7,344 bases of DNA from an uncultured Clostridia bacterium (GTDB lineage Bacteria; Bacillota; Clostridia; Oscillospirales; Acutalibacteraceae), in assembly GCA_946405565.1 (NCBI GenBank), contig CAMJHU010000085.1, positions 1 through 7,344 on the forward strand, read 5' to 3'. The translations under genes and the position numbers were made by a program. Within the stretch, counting starts at the first letter, position 1. Every line of letters begins with the position of its first letter. Below, in pieces: positions 1 to 6,328 of this stretch. The notes beneath the pieces were generated by a model. The model did not search any database. It was not told where the DNA came from and saw only the letters and a program-made list of their open reading frames with translations.

Positions 1-1
1 C

Positions 2-760
2 GAACTGATCTGGAACCTGATTCTGGAATTTTTCCGTATGTGCAAAGATTTCTTTACCGGCAAATTTGTCTGGAAGCTCGACAAGATGAACAAGGAACGC
101 CGTATGATTCTCTTTGTCTTTGTGGCGTCGGCGTTTGCGATTACCCTGTTCCTGCCGGTGCTGGGCTGGATGGGTCTGGAACTCTCCGACGGCGAAGCGG
201 TCAAGAGCCTTTCCGACCTTTCGGAGTATTTCTCCAATGACAGCGGCATCATGGCGGAGGGCGTGTTCTTTGTCTTCACCGGCATCATGATTCTGCTCGC
301 GACGGTCTTTGATTTGCGTCTCGGCACGGACAAACGGCAGAAGGACGGCGTGCTCACCCTGCGCAACGCCTGCGCGATGGGCATCGGACAGTGCCTTGCC
401 GCCATGCCGGGCATCAGCCGTTCCGGCACCACCACCACGATGGGTATGCTCACCGGCGCGGAGAAAAACACCGCGCTGGAATTCTCCTTTATCATGGGCA
501 TTCCGGCGATTCTCGCCGCCAATGTGCTGGAAATCAAGGACGTGGAATGGTCGGCGGTGAGCGGTTCGATGATCGCGGCGATGATCGTGGGCGTCATCGT
601 GTCCGCCGTGGTGGGCGTGCTTGCCATCAAGCTGCTCAAATGGCTGGTTTCCAACGACAAATTCCAGTATTTCGGCTATTACTGTCTGGTTCTGGGTGTG
701 ATCGTGATCATTCTCGCCACCATTGAAAACGTCACCGACGTGAGATTCTCGCTGGGCTGA
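2..760 (+). CDS. uppP: Undecaprenyl-diphosphatase UppP (BacA), 5'-partial
   Basis: Integral membrane phosphatase that converts undecaprenyl pyrophosphate to undecaprenyl phosphate, recycling the lipid carrier for peptidoglycan and other wall polymers; overproduction gives bacitracin resistance in known members. The frame is open to the left edge with no stop, so the gene starts outside the window; the internal ATG at 38 is not the real start. There are 252 visible residues, while the family usually has about 260-290. The missing part includes the N-terminal glutamate-rich catalytic motif. The second family signature, PGxSRSxxT, is present at 407-433 (PGISRSGTT), directly after the typical GIGQCLAAM helix. 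It is followed by hydrophobic helices at about 481-530, 566-640 and 671-730. A short polar segment near residues 55-75 sits between helices. An intrinsic terminator begins 22 bases after the stop, so this is the last gene of its transcript. Family assignment is firm; only the missing N-terminus is unseen. Confidence 0.94.
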   Translation, partial: ELIWNLILEFFRMCKDFFTGKFVWKLDKMNKERRMILFVFVASAFAITLFLPVLGWMGLELSDGEAVKSLSDLSEYFSNDSGIMAEGVFFVFTGIMILLATVFDLRLGTDKRQKDGVLTLRNACAMGIGQCLAAMPGISRSGTTTTMGMLTGAEKNTALEFSFIMGIPAILAANVLEIKDVEWSAVSGSMIAAMIVGVIVSAVVGVLAIKLLKWLVSNDKFQYFGYYCLVLGVIVIILATIENVTDVRFSLG

Positions 761-782
761 GCATCCCATCCGCCGCTATCCG

Positions 783-833
783 TTTGAGGCACTTAACGCC
801 GTAACACTGCGTGAGTGCCTCAAATTTGTGTTT
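783..833 (+). terminator. Intrinsic terminator after uppP
   Basis: A perfect 11-bp inverted repeat pairs 783-793 (TTTGAGGCACT) with 814-824 (AGTGCCTCAAA). Inside it, ACGC at 796-799 can pair with GCGT at 809-812, with small bulges at 794-795 and 813 and a 9-base loop. A broken T-tract, TTTGTGTTT, follows at 825-833. The arm order and T-tract fit termination of + strand transcription from uppP. The opposite strand has no matching T-tract, so it does not look bidirectional. It separates uppP from the ftsK operon, whose promoter I could not identify in 834-874. Confidence 0.85.
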
Positions 834-874
834 GGCGGCTCACCTCATTTACGGAAAGGGTATTTTGGATTCAC

Positions 875-3800
875 ATGGCACAAGCGAAAACCACCCGCCG
901 GAAGGGTCGCAGCCCTTCGGCAAAACGAAAGACCGGCACCGCTTCCCGCGGGAGAACCGGCAGAAATTTTTCAAAAAACCGCCGGAAAGCCGACAGCCGT
1001 CGGAGCCGTCAGAGCATATCCGGCGGTGTGAGACGGTTTTGGGGCAGCGTGGGGGACGCCTGTTCCGCCGCGTTCCGCGCTGTGGGCGACGGGGTCGCGG
1101 CGCTGCATGACCGCCTCTGGTGCCGGGACGAGGCGGAAGAAGCGCCGCAGCCCCGGAAAAAATCCCCCGGCGCACGGCGCGGGCAATCGGGAAAGGAGAG
1201 AAGAACCATGGCGGAGGAAGCGGAGAACGAGGTAAAATCCTCGGATACGGCGGAAGCGGAGGATAACGGCGGCGCAGGCGACGCGGAAGAGATCAGCTGG
1301 AACCAGCAGTTGTCTTCCATCATCTTTGGGGTGCTGTCGCTGCTGATGCTCGCCCTGATCGTCTTTCCGGGCGAACATTTCTGGACGGTTCTGCACAATT
1401 TTATTTTCGGCATTCTGGGCAACATGGCGATTTTCTGGAATGCGCTGCTGGTGTATTCGGGCTATATGTTTGCCAAACAGAAGGGCGCCATGCGGATTCT
1501 CGAAATCACGCGCGGTGCGGCAGGCATCCTGATCACCATCGACGTGATGACGTACATTCTGATTCAGTCCAACGGCTATCGCACGGTGGAGCATGAGCTT
1601 GCCTATGATATGCTGGCTCTGATCGGGCAAATCTATGAGGACGGCAGACATCTGGGCGGCACCGGTCTGATCGGGGGACTGATGGGAGAAATCCTGCTGG
1701 CGATTGTGGGCAAGATGGGCGGCGTGATACTCTGCGCGCTGGCGCTCTTCGGACTCTCCATGCTGATTTCCCACACCACGCCGGTCGCGCTGATCGAGAC
1801 CGTGAGAAGCACGGTGCGGCGCGGCTGGCGTATCTCCACCGCGATGTTCCGGGACGAACTGTCGCAATACGTCCGCTCGCTGTTCGTGGATGACGACGAA
1901 GCGGTGATCAGCTTTGCGGACGACGGGGAGACGGAGGAAGACGAAGCGTCACAGGAACATCCGCCCGCACCCGACGATATTTTCGTCTCCACAGACGAAG
2001 ACCCCGGGGAAGCCTTGCCGCCTGTGGCGGAGGGGGAGGAACCCTCCGCGCCGGATTCCATTCTGGAACAGAGCATCGGCGACGTGATGCAGAACCTCGC
2101 CGCTAGGGTGAAGGGCAAAAAGAAAAAACAGGCGGAGGTCATTCGGGAAGAGCAGGAAGCCATCTCCCAAGCCATCGAGGAGGTGGCGCTTGCCGAGTCT
2201 GACGCGGCGGAGGAACCGGCGTATCAGTTCCCCGGTCTGAAGCTGCTGATTGCGCCCAAAAACACAGGCGATACCGACACCGAGCAGGAAATCCGCGAAA
2301 CCGCCGACAGGCTCATCACCGCCCTCGAAGAATACGGCGTGAAGGCTTCCGTATCGGATATCCGACACGGTCCCACCGTCACGCGCTATGAGATCACCCC
2401 CGCGCCCGGCGTGAAAATCAACAAGATCACCAATCTCGCCAGCGATATCGCGCTGCGGCTGGCGGCACAGTCGATTCGCATCGAAGCGCCGATTCCCGGC
2501 AAATCCGCCGTGGGCATCGAAATCCCCAACAAAAACAAGCAGATGGTGCGTATCCGTGAGATACTCGGCTCGCCGGAATTTGCCAATGCCAAAGGATCAC
2601 TGACCGTGGCACTCGGCAAGGACATCGAGGGACATATTGTGCTGTGCGACCTCTCGGAGATGCCGCATCTGCTCATCGCGGGTTCCACCGGTTCGGGTAA
2701 ATCGGTCTGTGTCAATTCCATTCTCATGAGTATTCTCTACAAATACGCGCCCTCCGAAGTGCGCATGGTGCTCATCGACCCCAAATCCGTCGAATTCGAT
2801 ATGTACAACGGAATTCCCCATCTGCTGGTGCCGGTGGTGTGCGAACCCAAAAAGGCAGCGGGCGCACTGCAATGGGCGGTGAGCGAAATGCTCAAGCGCT
2901 ACGGTATGCTCAAGGAGCGCGGCGTGAGAAACATCGCCAATTACAACCGTCTGGCGGAGGAAACCGGCGAATTTGAGAAGATGTGCCGCATTGTGATTGT
3001 GATCGACGAAATGGCGGATCTGATGATCGCCGCGCCCAAGGAAGTGGAGGATTCCATCGGACGGCTGGCGGCAATGGCGCGTGCGGCGGGTATGTACATG
3101 ATTCTTGCCACCCAGCGCCCGTCGGTAGACGTCATTACCGGCACCATCAAAAACAATATCCCCAGCCGCATCGCGTTCGCGGTTCCCACGCAGGTTGACT
3201 CCCGCACCATTCTGGACGTGAGCGGCGCGGAAAATCTGATCGGCTACGGCGATATGCTGTACCATCCCATGTCCTCCAACAAGCACACCCGTGTGCAGGG
3301 CTGTTTTGTGGATGATGTGGAGGTCAACCGCGTCATCCGCTTCATCAAGCAGAACGGCAGCGCGGAGTATGACGACAGCGTCGCCGACGAAATCGAGCGG
3401 CATTCGCTGGACGGCGCTCCCTCCGATAACGGCGCCGATTTTGAAGGCAAGGACGAACATTTCGACAAGGCGGTGGAGATTGTCACCGAGGCGGGACAGG
3501 CGTCCGCCTCACTGCTCCAGCGGCGGCTGGGCGTGGGATATGCCCGCGCGGGGCGGATTGTGGATCAGTTGGAAGAACAGGGCATTATCGGACCCTTTGA
3601 AGGCTCCAAGCCGCGCGCCGTGCTGATTACCCACACGCAATGGCTGGAAATGACCATGAGCAAGATGCCCGCCGGTCGGAATGACCCGCTCATCCGCCAT
3701 CACAGCGAATTCGCCGCCCAGACGCTCCACAACGATCACGAGGAAATCACTGCCCGGCAGTCCGAATTCTTTAACGCGGACGAGTCGGAGGACGAATACG

Positions 3801-4381
3801 CCGCGCTGACCGGGACGCGGGAGCCGGATGAACCCACCGACGACGATGTGCCGTGGGACGAGGATTCTGACACAGAGGAAGTCCTGCCGGAACCCGAACC
3901 GGAGACGGAAGCCGAACCGGAGACGGAACCCGAACCGGAGACGGAAGCCGAACCGGAGACGGAACCGGAAGTGGAAGTGGAAGTCCTGCCCGCGCCGGAG
4001 GCGCTCCCCGCCGTGGAAATCGAAACCGATCCGGCGGATGCGCATACGGAAAGCGATACACCCATCCGGGATTTCGTTTCCTTCCTGACGGAATCGGAAA
4101 GCGGCAATGCTTTGTCGGAGGACACGCCGCGGGTGAGGGATTTCACCCTGTTCTTCGATGCTGACGATGGTACGGATGTTAAAGAGCATACAGAGGACAG
4201 CGGGATGCCGTGGGACAATGTACCGGCGGAGTCTCCCGCGACGCCGTATGAAGAAACCCCCGCGGAGCATCCTGCTTCACCGCCCGTGCGTGATCTGACA
4301 CAGTTCTTTGACGATGACGAGGAATCGTATGATGACATTCTGTCCGCTTCATGGGTCAGGCGGCTGGACGATTCGGAATGA
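875..4381 (+). CDS. ftsK: DNA translocase FtsK/SpoIIIE with long acidic C-terminal tail
   Basis: Septum-anchored, ATP-driven DNA pump that clears chromosomal DNA from the closing division site. With the ATG at 875 it has 1168 residues. Order: a basic Lys/Arg/Ser-rich N-terminus (1-60); a hydrophobic block of about four membrane helices (about 147-300); a charged linker with a KGKKKK patch; the alpha domain from about 450; the RecA-like motor with Walker A GSTGSGKS at 603-610 (2681-2704), Walker B IVIVIDE (Asp711, 3005-3007) and an ATQRPSVDVITG segment; and the winged-helix gamma domain for sequence-guided loading (860-918, 3452-3628). Known FtsK/SpoIIIE proteins usually end close to gamma; this one continues for about 250 acidic, Glu/Pro-rich residues with repeated motifs. 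The start is uncertain: 875 gives a clostridial-style basic N-terminus but has a poor ribosome site, while the in-frame ATG at 1208 (1057 residues) has an excellent one. The reading frame extends further upstream to a GTG at 815, but that lies inside the terminator arm. The stop overlaps the ygiQ ribosome site. Confidence 0.95.
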   Translation: MAQAKTTRRKGRSPSAKRKTGTASRGRTGRNFSKNRRKADSRRSRQSISGGVRRFWGSVGDACSAAFRAVGDGVAALHDRLWCRDEAEEAPQPRKKSPGARRGQSGKERRTMAEEAENEVKSSDTAEAEDNGGAGDAEEISWNQQLSSIIFGVLSLLMLALIVFPGEHFWTVLHNFIFGILGNMAIFWNALLVYSGYMFAKQKGAMRILEITRGAAGILITIDVMTYILIQSNGYRTVEHELAYDMLALIGQIYEDGRHLGGTGLIGGLMGEILLAIVGKMGGVILCALALFGLSMLISHTTPVALIETVRSTVRRGWRISTAMFRDELSQYVRSLFVDDDEAVISFADDGETEEDEASQEHPPAPDDIFVSTDEDPGEALPPVAEGEEPSAPDSILEQSIGDVMQNLAARVKGKKKKQAEVIREEQEAISQAIEEVALAESDAAEEPAYQFPGLKLLIAPKNTGDTDTEQEIRETADRLITALEEYGVKASVSDIRHGPTVTRYEITPAPGVKINKITNLASDIALRLAAQSIRIEAPIPGKSAVGIEIPNKNKQMVRIREILGSPEFANAKGSLTVALGKDIEGHIVLCDLSEMPHLLIAGSTGSGKSVCVNSILMSILYKYAPSEVRMVLIDPKSVEFDMYNGIPHLLVPVVCEPKKAAGALQWAVSEMLKRYGMLKERGVRNIANYNRLAEETGEFEKMCRIVIVIDEMADLMIAAPKEVEDSIGRLAAMARAAGMYMILATQRPSVDVITGTIKNNIPSRIAFAVPTQVDSRTILDVSGAENLIGYGDMLYHPMSSNKHTRVQGCFVDDVEVNRVIRFIKQNGSAEYDDSVADEIERHSLDGAPSDNGADFEGKDEHFDKAVEIVTEAGQASASLLQRRLGVGYARAGRIVDQLEEQGIIGPFEGSKPRAVLITHTQWLEMTMSKMPAGRNDPLIRHHSEFAAQTLHNDHEEITARQSEFFNADESEDEYAALTGTREPDEPTDDDVPWDEDSDTEEVLPEPEPETEAEPETEPEPETEAEPETEPEVEVEVLPAPEALPAVEIETDPADAHTESDTPIRDFVSFLTESESGNALSEDTPRVRDFTLFFDADDGTDVKEHTEDSGMPWDNVPAESPATPYEETPAEHPASPPVRDLTQFFDDDEESYDDILSASWVRRLDDSE
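1192..1210 (+). promoter_or_regulatory. Strong ribosome binding site for an in-frame internal ftsK start
   Basis: AAAGGAG at 1192-1198 lies 9 bases before the in-frame ATG at 1208, an almost ideal Shine-Dalgarno arrangement. The upstream candidate ATG at 875 has only GGAAAGGG at 853-860, 14 bases away, or a weak GGA at 867-869. The site could mark the true start of ftsK, giving a protein that begins MAEEAENEV just before the membrane helices, or a second, shorter isoform. It could also be chance within a Lys-Glu-Arg codon run. Confidence 0.5.
3890..3970 (+). repeat. Perfect 36-bp tandem duplication coding for Glu/Pro/Thr repeats in the FtsK tail
   Basis: Bases 3890-3925 and 3926-3961 are identical. 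Each 36-bp unit consists of two 18-bp halves that differ only in one codon (CCC in the first, GCC in the second), so the protein alternates EPEPET and EAEPET. A partial third unit (GAACCGGAA) follows at 3962-3970, then GAAGTG dipeptide codons. Identity at the nucleotide level, including third positions, points to recent slippage or duplication. A change of any whole number of 18-bp units would keep the frame. It lies in the acidic tail after the gamma domain. Confidence 0.9.
4064..4309 (+). repeat. Three diverged copies of an [IV]RD[FL]xxF[FL] motif in the FtsK tail
   Basis: The copies are IRDFVSFL at 4064-4087, VRDFTLFF at 4133-4156 and VRDLTQFF at 4286-4309 (residues 1064, 1087 and 1138 of the long form). 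Each is preceded by a Pro-containing lead-in (DTP, DTPR, ASPP); copies 2 and 3 are followed directly by Asp-rich acidic residues, and copy 1 by a looser TESESG segment. The codons differ between copies (for example cgg, agg and cgt for Arg), so the amino acid pattern is kept while the DNA has diverged. This resembles a multivalent short linear motif for binding a partner; the partner is unknown. Confidence 0.8.
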
Positions 4382-4393
4382 GGTGACGAAATG
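4380..4393 (+). promoter_or_regulatory. Ribosome binding site of ygiQ overlapping the ftsK stop
   Basis: GAGGTGA at 4380-4386 begins inside the TGA stop of ftsK (4379-4381) and lies just before the ATG at 4391. Ribosomes finishing ftsK would sit on this site, which favours translational coupling and supports 4391 as the start. Confidence 0.8.
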
Positions 4394-6325
4394 GCTTTTT
4401 TACCGATTTCGCGTGAAGATACCGACCGATTGGGCTGGGACAGCGTGGACTTTGTCTATGTGTCGGGCGACGCCTATGTGGATCACCCCAGCTTCGGGGT
4501 GGCGATTATTTCCAGAATTCTGGAAGCCAAGGGCTATCGGGTGGCGATTCTGCCCCAGCCCGACATCCGCCGTCCGGAGGTGTTCCGGCAGTTTGGTAAG
4601 CCGCGACTGGGCTTTCTGATAACCGCGGGCAACATCGATTCGATGGTGGCGCACTATACCGCCGCCAAAAAGAAGCGGAGCGAAGACGCGTTTTCGCCCG
4701 GCGGAAAGCCTGGCTTCCGTCCCGACCGCGCCACGATTGTCTACAGCCGACTCTGCCGCGCCGCCTATCCCGACGTGCCGATCATCATCGGCGGGCTGGA
4801 AGCCTCGCTTCGCCGCTTCGCCAATTATGACTACTGGGACGACGAGGTGAAGCCCTCCATCCTCATCGAATCGGGCGCGGACATTCTCTCCTACGGCATG
4901 GGGGAGTATGCCATGATGGAGATTGCCCGCCGACTGAACGAAGGCGAGCCGGTGTCGTCCATCACGGATATCCGCGGCACCTGTGTCACCGTGCCGGTCA
5001 GGGAGTATGTGCCGGGCTCCGTGGCGGAATGTCCCTCCTATGAACGGGTGAGGGAATCCAAGCGGGAATACGCGGTCTCCTGCCGTATCGAGCAGGACGA
5101 GCAGGACGCGGTACACGGGCGGAAGGTGATCCAGCGCCACGGCGACAGGATACTGGTGCAGAATCCGCCGATGCGCCCCATCACCACCGAGGACTTTGAC
5201 TGGACCTATGAACTGCCCTACGAGCGCACCTATCACCCGGTCTATGAAGCGCAGGGCGGCGTTCCCGCGATCAAGGAAGTGGAATTCTCCATCATTCATA
5301 ACCGGGGCTGTTTCGGGGCGTGCGCGTTCTGTTCGCTGGCGTTTCATCAGGGGCGGCAGGTTTCCACCCGCAGCATTGATTCGGTCGTGCGGGAAGCCGA
5401 AAAGCTCACCCGGAACCCCCGTTTCAAGGGCTATATCCACGATGTGGGGGGACCCACCGCGAATTTCCGCATTCACTCCTGCCTGAAACAGGAAAAGGCG
5501 GGCATGTGCCGGGGCGGACGGCGCTGTCTGGCGCCGGAACCCTGTCCCGCGTTACAGGTGGATCACAGCGAATTTCTCGAGATGCTGCGGCGGGTGCGGG
5601 CGGTACCCGGCGTGAAGAAGGTGTTTGTCCGCTCGGGCATCCGCTTCGACTACCTGATTCTGGAAAAAGACCCCGCCGTCATGCGGGAGCTGGTGGAATT
5701 TCACGTCAGCGGTCAATTGAAGGTCGCGCCGGAACATTGTTCCACGCAGGTGCTCGATAAAATGGGCAAGCCGCATTTTGAGGTGTACAAACGCTTTGCC
5801 AAGGAATTCTACGGCATCACCGAGGAAATCGGCAAGAAGCAGTATCTGGTGCCGTATCTGATGAGTTCCCATCCCGGCAGCACCATCAACGACGCCATCG
5901 AGCTGTCGCTCTTCCTCAAAAAGGAGCATCTCCACCCCGAGCAGGTGCAGGATTTCTATCCCACGCCCGGCACCATTTCCACCTGTATTTTTTATACCGG
6001 GCTCGACCCCTACACGCTCCAGCCGGTCTATGTGCCGCGCACACCGCAGGAAAAAGCCCTCCAGCGGGCGCTGCTGCAATATTTCCGCCCGGAGAACCAC
6101 GACGTCGTGGAGGAAGCCCTGATCAAAGCGGGACGCACCGATCTTATCGGTACGTCGCCCGACTGTCTCATCAAGCCCTCGCCGCGGTATCGGCAGCGGC
6201 AGGAAGGGAAAGCCGCCAAACCATCCAAAAGCGGCAGGAGAGAGCGGGGGGCATCCGTCTCCGGCAAGCCCGCCAAACGTCACCCCATCCGAAACAAACA
6301 GAAAAAGAAAGGAACCGGTAAATAA
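4391..6325 (+). CDS. ygiQ: YgiQ family radical SAM protein (UPF0313)
   Basis: Predicted cytoplasmic radical S-adenosylmethionine enzyme of 644 residues; the reaction and substrate of this widespread family are not established. The N-terminal domain (about 1-280) starts with the typical FLPISREDTDRLGW and VSGDAYVDHPSFG segments. The radical SAM core follows, with CxxxCxxC at Cys307, Cys311 and Cys314 (5309-5332) to bind the 4Fe-4S cluster. A second cysteine group (Cys364, 373, 379, 385) comes after the VGGPTANF segment and before VDHSEF; the same arrangement occurs in E. coli YgiQ as I recall it and may bind another metal site. The C-terminal DUF3362-like region includes MSSHPGSTINDAIEL and QVQDFYPTPGT. 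The last 45 or so residues are Lys/Arg/Ser-rich and probably disordered. It starts 9 bases after ftsK and its TAA directly abuts the next ATG, so it is the middle gene of an operon. The family call is firm; the function is open. Confidence 0.94.
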   Translation: MAFLPISREDTDRLGWDSVDFVYVSGDAYVDHPSFGVAIISRILEAKGYRVAILPQPDIRRPEVFRQFGKPRLGFLITAGNIDSMVAHYTAAKKKRSEDAFSPGGKPGFRPDRATIVYSRLCRAAYPDVPIIIGGLEASLRRFANYDYWDDEVKPSILIESGADILSYGMGEYAMMEIARRLNEGEPVSSITDIRGTCVTVPVREYVPGSVAECPSYERVRESKREYAVSCRIEQDEQDAVHGRKVIQRHGDRILVQNPPMRPITTEDFDWTYELPYERTYHPVYEAQGGVPAIKEVEFSIIHNRGCFGACAFCSLAFHQGRQVSTRSIDSVVREAEKLTRNPRFKGYIHDVGGPTANFRIHSCLKQEKAGMCRGGRRCLAPEPCPALQVDHSEFLEMLRRVRAVPGVKKVFVRSGIRFDYLILEKDPAVMRELVEFHVSGQLKVAPEHCSTQVLDKMGKPHFEVYKRFAKEFYGITEEIGKKQYLVPYLMSSHPGSTINDAIELSLFLKKEHLHPEQVQDFYPTPGTISTCIFYTGLDPYTLQPVYVPRTPQEKALQRALLQYFRPENHDVVEEALIKAGRTDLIGTSPDCLIKPSPRYRQRQEGKAAKPSKSGRRERGASVSGKPAKRHPIRNKQKKKGTGK

Positions 6326-6328
6326 ATG
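6308..6328 (+). promoter_or_regulatory. Ribosome binding site for the MBL-fold lipoprotein gene
   Basis: AAAGGA at 6308-6313 lies within the last codons of ygiQ, 12 bases before the ATG at 6326. The ygiQ stop TAA (6323-6325) directly touches this ATG, so reinitiation or coupling is likely. The spacing is slightly long, so the site is adequate rather than strong. Confidence 0.6.

Noticed and set aside
38..40. ATG at 38 as the start of uppP
   Set aside because: The frame is open to the window edge and the upstream codons continue a hydrophobic family-like helix, so the gene begins outside the window.
815..874. GTG at 815 as the ftsK start
   Set aside because: It sits inside the right arm of the terminator, has no ribosome binding site, and adds 20 residues without family resemblance.
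2597..3460. 287-codon open frame on the - strand
   Set aside because: Lies opposite the conserved FtsK motor domain, whose Walker motifs and family segments fix the + strand frame.
3736..4338. 200-codon - strand frame with Gly-Ser-Val repeats resembling a surface repeat protein
   Set aside because: The repeats are only the complement of the Glu/Pro/Thr codon repeat in the ftsK tail; there is no signal peptide or independent gene structure.
4400..5476. 358-codon open frame on the - strand
   Set aside because: Antisense shadow of the YgiQ-family gene; its His/Arg/Gly-rich composition is typical of the complement of GC-rich coding DNA.
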